NCBI RefSeq assembly: GCF_018607995.1
Contig: NZ_JABBAL010000023.1
Location: forward strand, 310,001-374,000
Direction of reading: 5' to 3'
DNA length: 64,000 nucleotides
Origin: Planktotalea sp.
Lineage (GTDB): Bacteria > Pseudomonadota > Alphaproteobacteria > Rhodobacterales > Rhodobacteraceae
The notes under the pieces: model-generated
What the model saw: the letters and a program-made list of their open reading frames with translations, nothing else
The model's database searches: none
What the model was told of the DNA's origin: nothing
Program-made: the position numbers and the translations under genes
In this document: positions 56,251-64,000 of the stretch, one piece after another
Layout: each line of letters begins with the position of its first letter
Position numbering within the stretch: position 1 is the first letter of the stretch

Positions 56251-57734
56251 TATTCTTGGCTTTCCAGAATTTCGCGCACCTTCGCAACCAAATCGCCGCG
56301 CGGCACTTCGTATTGACCGGGGCGATCTTTCCATTCTTCCAGCGTCGCGCTTTCGGCAATCTTGGCCCCAAGGATCAGATCTTTGATTTGAATGACGCCC
56401 TTTTCTTTCTCATCACCACCCTCAATGATCGCGATGGGCGAATTGCGTTTATCCGCGTACTTGAGTTGGTTGCCGAAATTCTTGGGATTACCAAGGTACA
56501 CTTCGGCGCGGATACCAACCTTTCGCAGCTCGGACACCATGCGTTGATAATCCGCCATACGCGCCTTATCCATGACAGTGACCACCACAGGACCCACCGC
56601 GTGACTCTCAACGTGACCCTTCATGCGAAGGGCGGCGAGCAAGCGATCAACGCCGATGGACACGCCCGTTGCGGGGACTTTCTGGCCGGTGAAACGCTTC
56701 ACCAGATCATCATAGCGACCGCCACCTGCAACAGAACCGAAGTTGCGCGGACGCCCTTTTTCGTCCTGAATTTCGAAAGTGAGTTCGGCTTCAAACACGG
56801 GGCCAGTGTAGTAGCCAAGGCCACGCACGACTGACGGATCAATCTCGATCCGGTCAGGGCCGTAACCCTGTGCCTCCAACAACTCTGCGATTGTTAGCAA
56901 TTCGTTAACACCCTCTTCGCCAACTTTGGAGCCGGCAACCAATTCGCTGAGACGTGCCGCTGTAGCTGCGCCGCTATCGCGTTTGGCGGACATGAAGCCC
57001 ATGACGATGTCAGCTTGCGCATCGCTAAGCCCAGCACCTTTGGTGTAATCGCCACTTTCGTCTTTGCGACCCTCGCCCAGCAGCGCGCGCACGCCGTTTT
57101 CGCCGAGGCGATCGAGCTTATCAATCGCGCGTAAGACAATGCCGCGTTCGTCCGCTTTATCATCACCCGCAATGCCGCAGACTTCCATGACGCCGTTCAA
57201 AACCTTGCGGTTGTTGACGCGCACAATGTAGTCGCCACGCTCGATCCCGACGACTTCCAACGTGTCGCTTAGCATCGCGCAGATTTCGGCATCCGCCGCA
57301 ACAGAGCCAGCCCCGACCGTGTCCGCATCGCATTGATAAAACTGACGATACCGCCCCGGACCCGGCTTTTCATTGCGCCACACAGGACCCATCGCATAGC
57401 GGCGATAGGGCGTCGGCAATTCATTGCGGTTCTGCGCATAAACACGCGCCAAAGGGGCGGTCAGATCGTAGCGCAAGGCGAGCCAATCTGCTGTCTCATA
57501 CTCTTGCCACGCGAACACTCCTTCATTCGGGCGATCTACGTCGGGCAGGAACTTGCCCAACGCCTCGACCGTCTCGACAGCGGAACTTTCCAAAGCATCA
57601 AACCCATAGCGATGATACACACCCGCGATCTTTTGCAGCATCTCTGCGCGCTCGGTCACTTCCGCGCCGAAGTAGTCGCGAAATCCTTTCGGCGCTTGCG
57701 CCTTGGGACGGGGGGCTTTTTTCACTTTGGCCAT
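56250..57734 (-). CDS. hisS: Histidine-tRNA ligase
   Basis: 494 residues from the ATG at 57734. Class II motifs: [20 protein letters not shown] at the start, [36 protein letters not shown] (motif 2), and [15 protein letters not shown] (motif 3). A C-terminal anticodon-binding domain ([20 protein letters not shown]) follows. First gene of hisS-hisZ-hisG. Confidence 0.96.
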   Translation of the reverse strand: MAKVKKAPRPKAQAPKGFRDYFGAEVTERAEMLQKIAGVYHRYGFDALESSAVETVEALGKFLPDVDRPNEGVFAWQEYETADWLALRYDLTAPLARVYAQNRNELPTPYRRYAMGPVWRNEKPGPGRYRQFYQCDADTVGAGSVAADAEICAMLSDTLEVVGIERGDYIVRVNNRKVLNGVMEVCGIAGDDKADERGIVLRAIDKLDRLGENGVRALLGEGRKDESGDYTKGAGLSDAQADIVMGFMSAKRDSGAATAARLSELVAGSKVGEEGVNELLTIAELLEAQGYGPDRIEIDPSVVRGLGYYTGPVFEAELTFEIQDEKGRPRNFGSVAGGGRYDDLVKRFTGQKVPATGVSIGVDRLLAALRMKGHVESHAVGPVVVTVMDKARMADYQRMVSELRKVGIRAEVYLGNPKNFGNQLKYADKRNSPIAIIEGGDEKEKGVIQIKDLILGAKIAESATLEEWKDRPGQYEVPRGDLVAKVREILESQE

Positions 57735-57842
57735 GGGTCTCTTTCTCACTGGCTAGATGTCTGCCCTTTACCTTCCAAGGTCACAGGGGGCAACAGGTAC
57801 GCGCGAATTGCGCAGCGCGCTGCGCCGTGTTAGCCGCACCCT

Positions 57843-58052
57843 ATGAGTGAGATCCGTATCCAAGCCCTTGAAGAAAAGGCAGCCGAGTTGTTGAAAACAA
57901 CCGATGAGTTGTCCGATGTGATTGCGCGTCAAGAACGCGAGATCGCAGTGTTGATGCACCGCGTTCAAATGCTGATGCAGCGTGAAGGGGAGCGTGACAG
58001 TCAGGGTGGCGGCGGCATTGTGCTCGGTGACGAACGGCCTCCGCATTACTAG
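57843..58052 (+). CDS. slyX: SlyX family protein
   Basis: 69 residues: a coiled coil of about 50 residues (RIQALEEKAAELLKTTDELS, VIARQEREIAVLMHRVQML) and a short tail ending PPHY, which is typical of SlyX. Function not established. Divergent from hisS, 108 bases apart. Confidence 0.88.
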   Translation: MSEIRIQALEEKAAELLKTTDELSDVIARQEREIAVLMHRVQMLMQREGERDSQGGGGIVLGDERPPHY

Positions 58053-58075
58053 GGTCAGGGCCCTAGGTCTTTATT

Positions 58076-59226
58076 TTAACTTTTGCGATCTGCTGCAACG
58101 ACCCAACCGTCGTGGAGCAAGATATTCGACCAGCTCGCGTTGCTGCCAATGCGGTCATAAGTCGAAATGAACAAAGTGTTTTTTTCACCTTGTTGATCTT
58201 TGCACCACAGGCTTTGTTTTTACCAACACCACATACGGAGCGTTTGATCCCCTCATACGCCTGGTCTGTCAGACTGTAGGGTTGCGCTTTGCTTAGCAGA
58301 CCATAGCGCAATTGTTCGTGCATCGTGGGACTGCCAAACAGAGCCAAAGGAGCCGTGAAAGTACGTGCACAATTATCATCAAACCCGGTCACATAGAAGG
58401 GGCGCGGCGCGCTGGAGCCGGGATTATTGTCTATCAGCTTATAGCCGCGACCACGCGCGGGAAATTTTTCAACCTGTTTACCAAGGCGTCCACCGAGCAG
58501 GTCACACACACGTGCCACAGCACCCGAGGGGAGCCGCGTTCCAAAAGCCACGATCTCAGAGTTAGGGCCTTTGTGCTTGCGGTTATTTTTGCGAAGCGGG
58601 GTCGAAAGCGGATCTGCCGATCTAGGCGCGATAACCGCGCCAAGAGACGCGGTTTGCACGACCGGCTCCGCAGGAGCTGCTTTGTCGCTGGCACGCGCGC
58701 CTGCCAAAAGGCCGAACAATCCACGACGTGGTTTTTCGACAGCCTCTGGCACGGCCTCGGTGATTACTGCTTGATTTTCAGGCGCTGCAGCAAGCGCCGT
58801 TTCCACGTTGTCGTCGAGGATTTGGGCGGTCGCTCTTTCTGGCGCTGCCAATGTGGCCACATCGACAGCCGGTTGATTTTCTTCTTTCGCGCGTAAAAAC
58901 CCGAACAGCCCACGTAGTTTTGGTTCGGCAAAAGCGACAACTGTCGTGGTTTTTAGTGCTACGCTTGCCGTCGTATCTACACCAAACGCAGCGCTTACCG
59001 CTGCGTCGGTCTCTGATAGGGTCGCAGGTTCAGGCTTTGGATCACGGTTGAACAGGCCGGAAAACAGCCCGCCTTGCGTTGTGCTCTCAGTGGGATCAGG
59101 CAAGGCCGCGACGCTTTGTGTGTCGTCTGCAAGCTCGACCGACGAGAGTTTATCCACTTTCGCGAGCGGGCCGCCACAGGCCGTCAAAAGACTACACGCT
59201 GTTACAAGAGTAATAAACTTCTTCAA
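58076..59226 (-). pseudogene. Putative lipoprotein gene with a C-terminal frameshift
   Basis: From the ATG at 59226 there is a lipoprotein signal (MKKFITLVTACSLLTACGGP, cysteine 17 as lipobox). A disordered alanine/proline-rich part with a repeat (PRRGLFGLLAGAR, PKLRGLFGFLRAK) follows, then a conserved-looking domain (LPSGAVARVCDLLGGRLGKQ, FYVTGFDDNCARTFTAPLAL). Near the end the frame fails: adding one A to the seven-base run (58179-58185 on the + strand) restores NTLFISTYDRIGSNASWSN, then LLHDGWVVAADRKS and a TAA at 58076. As it stands the frame runs on to 58063 with an unlikely tail. The loss is small, so the protein may still work. Confidence 0.7.
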
Positions 59227-59380
59227 CCGTCAATCCACGCCTAGAAACAGCAAAATATTTAGCGGCATTTCTAGAGAAATTCTTAAGCTTCGTAAACGAA
59301 AGCCTGCCCAAGTGGCAGAGCTTTGCTTGAAAGCACCTCCTGGCCGCTATTTAGTACCACAAATCACTCGGAGAGCACGC

Positions 59381-60037
59381 ATGATCCTCAACGCGCAAGA
59401 CATCCATAAGGGATATGGGACCGCTGATCTGCAGACGGATGTACTACGCGGGGTGTGTTTAGCGCTGGAAGCTGGCCAAAGCCTTGCACTAATGGGGGAA
59501 TCCGGCTCGGGCAAAAGCACGCTCTTGCATCTAATCGCAGGCCTAGACGTCCCGGATCACGGTGAGATTGCGGTCAACAATCAGATCATGTCAAACCCCA
59601 GCGACACGAAGCGTGCAGAGTTACGGCGACAGCTTGTCGGGATTATTTTCCAACAGTTCAACCTGATCCCAAGCCTTCGAATAGATGCTAATATCTCGTT
59701 TCAAGCGCATCTCTCAGGGCGTTATGATGCAGATTGGTGCGCAAAACTTGCCACTCGCATGGGGTTGAGCGCGCATTTGGAGAAATATCCCGAAGCCCTG
59801 TCAGGCGGCCAACAACAACGCATCGCTATTGCGCGTGCCCTCGCGGCGAAGCCTGCGTTAATTTTGGCGGATGAACCTACGGGAAACCTTGATGAAGAAA
59901 CCGCGCAAACAGTTTTGACGCTGTTGCTCGAGATAACCCGCGAGACGAACACGGCCCTATTGATGGTCACCCATTCAGCCACCCATGCAAGCGCGCTGGA
60001 TCGACAATTGACCCTGCGAAGTGGCAAAATCGCGTGA
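59381..60037 (+). CDS. ABC transporter ATP-binding protein (LolD/MacB type)
   Basis: 218 residues from the ATG at 59381. Walker A GESGSGKST, Q-loop FQQFNLIPS, signature SGGQQQRIAIARA and Walker B LILADEPTGNLDEET are intact. This class powers FtsX-type permeases that extract or export lipoproteins, lipids or peptides. The open frame from 58946 overlaps the lipoprotein gene in antisense and is rejected. The stop overlaps the permease start by 4 bases (GTGA). Confidence 0.93.
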   Translation: MILNAQDIHKGYGTADLQTDVLRGVCLALEAGQSLALMGESGSGKSTLLHLIAGLDVPDHGEIAVNNQIMSNPSDTKRAELRRQLVGIIFQQFNLIPSLRIDANISFQAHLSGRYDADWCAKLATRMGLSAHLEKYPEALSGGQQQRIAIARALAAKPALILADEPTGNLDEETAQTVLTLLLEITRETNTALLMVTHSATHASALDRQLTLRSGKIA

Positions 60038-62439
60038 CGCAAGCGGGCACAGCCCTGCGTGCGCTATTGTCTCATTGGCGGCACGCGCCCTTGCAACTGT
60101 TTACGTTGCTTATGGGATTGGCCTTGGCCACAGCGCTTTGGTCCGGTGTTCAGGCAATCAATTCGGAAGCCCGTGCAAGTTACGGCGCTGCAGCGGCACA
60201 AGTCGCACAGGGCCAGTCTGACCAGATCGTCGCCCGCGCGGATGAGAATATGAGTGTCGCGGATTATGTCGCTTTGCGCCGATTAGGCTGGCTGGTGACA
60301 CCACAGATCGAACACAGGCTGGAATTGGATGGTGAGACGGTGCGACTGCTTGGTGTAGAGCCACTCACTACGCCGAACCTGCCTGGATTTTTTGACATAC
60401 AAACCTTGCCGATGGATCAATTCTTCTCACAATCGGGGTTCGCGTTGGTGTCTGAAGACAGTACCAAAGTGATCGAGGCGCTTGGCTGGGGATTCAAGAT
60501 TGCACCCAATCTTGCCGCAGGCACCGCCATTGCGGACATCGGTTCCGTCGCAATGCTTGCAGAAGGTGGCGACACATTGGATCGGCTGATTGTGCTGGGA
60601 AACAACGCGCAAGACCCAGGCATACTGGAAGACGTCACACCGCATTTACAATATGTGAACGCACCTTCCGGCAACGATGATATCGCAAGGTTGACTGACA
60701 GCTTCCACATGAACCTTACCGCATTTGGCCTTTTGTCATTTGCGGTCGGACTGTTCATCGTCTACGGCGCTATCGGCCTCGCCTTCGAGCAACGCCGCAC
60801 CATGTTTCGCACGCTTCGCGCATTGGGTGTGTCGCTGCGCCTCCTCATCACGCTCCTCGCCGCAGAACTGTTGATCTTCGCCACACTCGCGGGTGTCTTT
60901 GGGATCATGCTAGGCTACCTCATCGCCGCCACTCTTTTGCCGGACGTTGCAGCCACCCTGCGCGGGCTTTACGGCGCGGAGGTCGCTGGCACATTACAGA
61001 TCCGCGCATCGTGGTGGATGTCGGGGCTTAGCATGGCCATCGGGGGGACGTTGATCGCCAGCATCGGTACATTCTTGCGCCTCGCGCGCTTGCCCTTGAT
61101 GGAGGCGGGCACACCGCAGGCATGGGCGCAGGCCTCGCGGAAAGTCATGATCTATTTGGGTTTATTGGGATGCATCTTGCTGGGGGGTGCCGCTGTTCTA
61201 ACCACACGTGCCTCGAGCCTCGTGCAGGGATTTGTGCTTTTGGGATGTTTGCTGATAGGGGCCGCATTCTTGCTGCCGCTGATATTGGATCGCTGCTTGG
61301 CCTTGCTCGAGCGTGCCACAAAACGAGCCCTGCCCCAGTGGTTTTGGGCAGACTCACGCAGTCAAGTGCCGGGTTTGTCAATGGCGCTTATGGCGCTTTT
61401 GCTCGCCATTGCTACAAATGTTGGGGTCAACACGATGGTGTCGAGCTTTCGTTTGACCTTTACCGGATGGCTTGATCAACGGCTCGTGTCCGAGCTCTAT
61501 GTAACTTTGGACCGTGCTGAGCAGGCCAGCGATATGCGTCGCTTGCTTGCCGATGAAGTGACCACTTTTCTGCCTATAGTGAGTGCGAAGATCGAGCTTG
61601 GCGGACAACATGCCGAGGTTTATGGCGTGACGGATCACAGCACGTACCGCGATCACTGGCCGCTGCTCGAAGCCGCTGATAACGTTTGGGACAGATTGCA
61701 AGAGCCGGACACCGCGCTGATCAACGAACAGTTTGCGTTGCGGTCCGAACTGGCCGTCAGAGATCGCGTTGAGGGAGCACAGAACCAGACGATCGTTGGC
61801 GTGTATTCCGATTACGGCAACCCTGCGCCGCAGATGATCATTGGTATGGAGGCGTTCGCAATACTCTATCCTAACATCGAACCCGTGCGCTTTGGATTGC
61901 GTATCGCGCCTGAAAACATTGTGCGCGTCTCAAAGATTTTGCGCGAAGATCTAGGTCTTCCTGCTGACGCGATGGTCAATCAAGCGCGTATCAAAGCGCT
62001 CTCGCTCGGAATATTCGAGCAGACGTTTACAGTAACCGGCGCGCTGAACATTCTGACGCTCAGCGTCGCAGGATTTTCCATAATGATGAGCCTTCTGACG
62101 CTTGCCCAGATGCGCCTGCCACAGCTCGCACCAATTTGGGCGTTGGGGGTAACCCGCGCGCAGCTCGGGCGGTTGGAATTGATCCGCTCCGTCGTGTTGG
62201 CGGCGGTTGTCACTTGCTTGGCCGTGCCCTTGGGGCTTGCGCTATCTTGGGTGTTACTGGCAGTGGTCAATGTTGCGGCCTTCGGGTGGCAATTACCGAT
62301 GTTCCTGTTCCCGAAATCCTATCTCGTACTCTCGGCCATTGCTTTACTAGCAGCGATCATTGCAGCCGCTTGGCCCGCGCAACGTCTTGCGCGCATCGCG
62401 CCACATCAGTTGCTGCAAGTCTTCTCGGGCGGACGTTAG
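60034..62439 (+). CDS. FtsX-like ABC transporter permease
   Basis: 801 residues from the GTG at 60034. One N-terminal membrane helix is followed by a periplasmic domain, then two sets of three or four helices (about 225-330 and 355-440), a second periplasmic domain, and a C-terminal FtsX block (LSVAGFSIMMSLLTLAQMRL, ALGVTRAQLGRLELIRSVVL). Duplicated FtsX architecture fits LolC/MacB relatives with ten helices. In many proteobacteria such a pair is followed by a lipocalin-like gene; here it is followed by a TauE/SafE gene on the other strand. Confidence 0.9.
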   Translation: MTQAGTALRALLSHWRHAPLQLFTLLMGLALATALWSGVQAINSEARASYGAAAAQVAQGQSDQIVARADENMSVADYVALRRLGWLVTPQIEHRLELDGETVRLLGVEPLTTPNLPGFFDIQTLPMDQFFSQSGFALVSEDSTKVIEALGWGFKIAPNLAAGTAIADIGSVAMLAEGGDTLDRLIVLGNNAQDPGILEDVTPHLQYVNAPSGNDDIARLTDSFHMNLTAFGLLSFAVGLFIVYGAIGLAFEQRRTMFRTLRALGVSLRLLITLLAAELLIFATLAGVFGIMLGYLIAATLLPDVAATLRGLYGAEVAGTLQIRASWWMSGLSMAIGGTLIASIGTFLRLARLPLMEAGTPQAWAQASRKVMIYLGLLGCILLGGAAVLTTRASSLVQGFVLLGCLLIGAAFLLPLILDRCLALLERATKRALPQWFWADSRSQVPGLSMALMALLLAIATNVGVNTMVSSFRLTFTGWLDQRLVSELYVTLDRAEQASDMRRLLADEVTTFLPIVSAKIELGGQHAEVYGVTDHSTYRDHWPLLEAADNVWDRLQEPDTALINEQFALRSELAVRDRVEGAQNQTIVGVYSDYGNPAPQMIIGMEAFAILYPNIEPVRFGLRIAPENIVRVSKILREDLGLPADAMVNQARIKALSLGIFEQTFTVTGALNILTLSVAGFSIMMSLLTLAQMRLPQLAPIWALGVTRAQLGRLELIRSVVLAAVVTCLAVPLGLALSWVLLAVVNVAAFGWQLPMFLFPKSYLVLSAIALLAAIIAAAWPAQRLARIAPHQLLQVFSGGR

Positions 62440-62441
62440 GA

Positions 62442-63215
62442 CTAACCAAACATGCCACGCCGCAGCAGGTTTAATCCACCGATGATCAAGATCAGCAAGG
62501 TCATTTTTCGAAACATCGCCTGATCGAATTGATCGGAAATTCTACCGCCAAGCCACATCCCAAGGATCGCTGTTGGCAAAAGCGACATCGACAGCGGCAA
62601 AGTCGCACTGTTCAAAATGCCCGACTTCGTATGACCAATAACCAGCAGCACCGCACCAAGACCGTAGATCACGCCTTGGGCTAACATTTGCTGTTTTTTT
62701 TCAGTGCCAATCATCGTCAGATACGCGACAGTCGGCGGCCCCCACATCCCAGACACGCCACCAATCAGGCCCGCAAACGCACCGATCCCCACGTCGAGGC
62801 CTTTGCTTTGGCCGTACGCGCCCGGTTTAGGCGCGCGACCAGACAACTGCCAAATTGCGAAACCCGTGATCGCAATACCGATGATCAACAAAAGCGTGCG
62901 TGCGGGCAGCAAAGGCACCAATTGCGCCGCGCCAAACATCATAAATGCACCAACGCCAAGGAACACTTTGAAGCGTTTGATCGTTTGCCATACATCGCGA
63001 ATACCATAGCGAAAGATCTGCATCGCGTTGGTCACGAGCGTCGGCAGCAACAGTGCTGCAAGCGCGAGATCGGGCGCGGTGAAGGTGCTGATGCCAGAGA
63101 GCAAAATGGTCGGCATCGCAAAGCCAACAATGCCTTTGATCACACCTGCGAAAAAGGCGATGAAAAGCGTCATGATAAACAAAGGCAGCGTTAGAATCGA
63201 AAGAATAGCGTCCAT
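62442..63215 (-). CDS. TauE/SafE family sulfite exporter-like permease
   Basis: 257 residues, eight hydrophobic helices. FFAGVIKGIVGFAMPTILLS and GAFAGLIGGVSGMWGPPTVA are the two family repeats. Members export sulfite or organosulfur anions or import related compounds; the substrate is not predictable. The 3' end is 2 bases from the permease stop. No partner gene is adjacent. Confidence 0.9.
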   Translation of the reverse strand: MDAILSILTLPLFIMTLFIAFFAGVIKGIVGFAMPTILLSGISTFTAPDLALAALLLPTLVTNAMQIFRYGIRDVWQTIKRFKVFLGVGAFMMFGAAQLVPLLPARTLLLIIGIAITGFAIWQLSGRAPKPGAYGQSKGLDVGIGAFAGLIGGVSGMWGPPTVAYLTMIGTEKKQQMLAQGVIYGLGAVLLVIGHTKSGILNSATLPLSMSLLPTAILGMWLGGRISDQFDQAMFRKMTLLILIIGGLNLLRRGMFG

Positions 63216-63383
63216 AGAAGTGACATATCAGGGCAAGCATGCCACCGCGAGCCCTGGCGTAGCGCGCGGCGCAAGAGGATCAATGCGTAATATAAAAACA
63301 ATTATCGATCTTCGTGCGCATTTAAGTTGCGCTGCAATTGCGAAAGGATTATTCCGGGGTAACCGCTTTTCAGGAGATGCCCG

Positions 63384-64000
63384 ATGCCGCGTGATGGACA
63401 AGACATGACTTTGACAGCCACCGTAATTTTGCCCAATCTTTTGCAATTAACCAAAGCAGCGCTTGACCCTGTTGAGGCGATCTTTGACATCGCACGCAAG
63501 AAACTGCGCGCAACGGTGTCAGAAAATGATCGTATTTCTGGAAGACTTATTGAAGAAAATCAAACGGCTAGTCATGGTTTAGCGTGGCTCGCGACCTATG
63601 TAGAAAGTCTACGTCAGATGCAAGGCTGGGCCGAGCGTCAACAGGCGGAAGGTGGCTTCAACGAGCTGGAGCAACTGCTGCTTCAGATCACTTTTGGTGA
63701 GTACCTCTGGCAGATCTATGGCGGCATTCCGATGAATCAGGGAGAGATTCTGCGATTGCAAGATCTCGGCCTTGAGCAGGAAGATGTGCGTGCTATGATG
63801 GACGCCTCGGTGAGGACTTTGACGCAAGGCGGCAACACACAAGCCGCGCGCACGCGTTTGGTTGGACTGATGCAAGAGCAAAAGGGTGCCACGATGTATG
63901 GCACCTCCGGGCTCGATGAAGAGCTGGAAATGATCCGCGATCAGTTCCGTCGTTACTCTGTCGAAAAGATAGAGCCGCACGCGCACGAATGGCACCTCAA
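63384..64000 (+). CDS. Acyl-CoA dehydrogenase family protein (3' end outside window)
   Basis: Frame open from the ATG at 63384 to the window edge, 205 codons. CAGGAG lies just upstream; a second ATG at 63405 is possible. The N-terminal helical region (ENQTASHGLAWLATYVESLR, LLLQITFGEYLWQIYGGIPM) matches a roseobacter group of acyl-CoA dehydrogenases that I recall, and DEELEMIRDQFRRYSVEKIE is the usual entry into the dehydrogenase core. FAD and catalytic residues lie beyond the window, so this rests on the N terminus. Confidence 0.8.
   Translation, partial: MPRDGQDMTLTATVILPNLLQLTKAALDPVEAIFDIARKKLRATVSENDRISGRLIEENQTASHGLAWLATYVESLRQMQGWAERQQAEGGFNELEQLLLQITFGEYLWQIYGGIPMNQGEILRLQDLGLEQEDVRAMMDASVRTLTQGGNTQAARTRLVGLMQEQKGATMYGTSGLDEELEMIRDQFRRYSVEKIEPHAHEWHL

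Noticed and set aside
1..64000. tRNA, rRNA, CRISPR arrays, insertion sequences, prophage or integron
   Set aside because: No cloverleaf with a GTTCGA-type loop, no regular direct repeats with spacers, no transposase or integrase-like protein and no terminal inverted repeats were found by eye.

Overview
The window looks like chromosomal sequence of a marine alphaproteobacterium of the order Rhodobacterales (Roseobacter group). This is inferred from gene content and protein style, not from a database search. Pointers are the hisS-hisZ-hisG cluster, a DUF1489 gene, a B12-dependent ribonucleotide reductase, a one-piece Sat-CysC, a UbiK gene divergent from lgt, the phaA-phaB pair, and the intergenic motif near 5770 that recurs in this order. 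I saw no rRNA, tRNA, insertion sequence, integrase or CRISPR array. About 55 genes look intact and at least five are broken.

Layout. 1-5.8 kb: a + strand catabolic cluster of unknown substrate (aldehyde dehydrogenase, membrane protein, SDR, P1 peptidase, alpha/beta hydrolase, TTC38-like repeat protein). 5.8-9.3 kb: dnaE on the - strand. 9.5-19.1 kb: a tightly overlapping purine cluster, xdhA-xdhB-xdhC followed by a BMP-type ABC importer (ATPase, permease, an unrecognised 102-residue membrane protein, permease, binding protein), closed by a clear terminator. 19.1-30.1 kb: two broken genes, a membrane protein, a DUF938 methyltransferase, a GH25 lysozyme-like protein, a dimethylglycine/sarcosine dehydrogenase-like flavoenzyme, a heavily damaged gene of unknown function, gamma-glutamyltransferase and a 2-hydroxyacid dehydrogenase. 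30.2-35.8 kb: an SH3 protein, the hisC-tyrA-extensin operon, a 760-base stretch with only a doubtful ORF, rpsD and tag. 35.9-40.4 kb: a degenerate EAL protein, phaA-phaB, a small HTH-like gene, a possible small RNA or leader, and tdk.

40.4-46.2 kb: 2-hydroxyacid dehydrogenase, csaA-like, proC, a YbjN-like gene and ubiK on the - strand, then lgt-midA-pgeF on the + strand. 46.3-54.5 kb: a 47-residue small protein, a Hint-domain gene with an internal stop, an Lrp regulator divergent from trxB, an ORF joining a MarR-type winged helix to Sat-CysC, nrdJ and DUF1489. 54.5-64 kb: hisS-hisZ-hisG, slyX, a frameshifted lipoprotein gene, an ABC/FtsX exporter pair, a TauE/SafE exporter and the start of an acyl-CoA dehydrogenase gene that runs off the window.

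Three things stand out. (1) The MarR-Sat-CysC reading frame has an inverted repeat upstream that could be its own operator. (2) A small membrane protein is translationally coupled between the two permeases of a purine importer that is itself coupled to xanthine dehydrogenase. (3) Broken accessory genes cluster here: every frameshift is one base missing from an A/T homopolymer and several genes also carry in-frame stops, while long core genes are intact.
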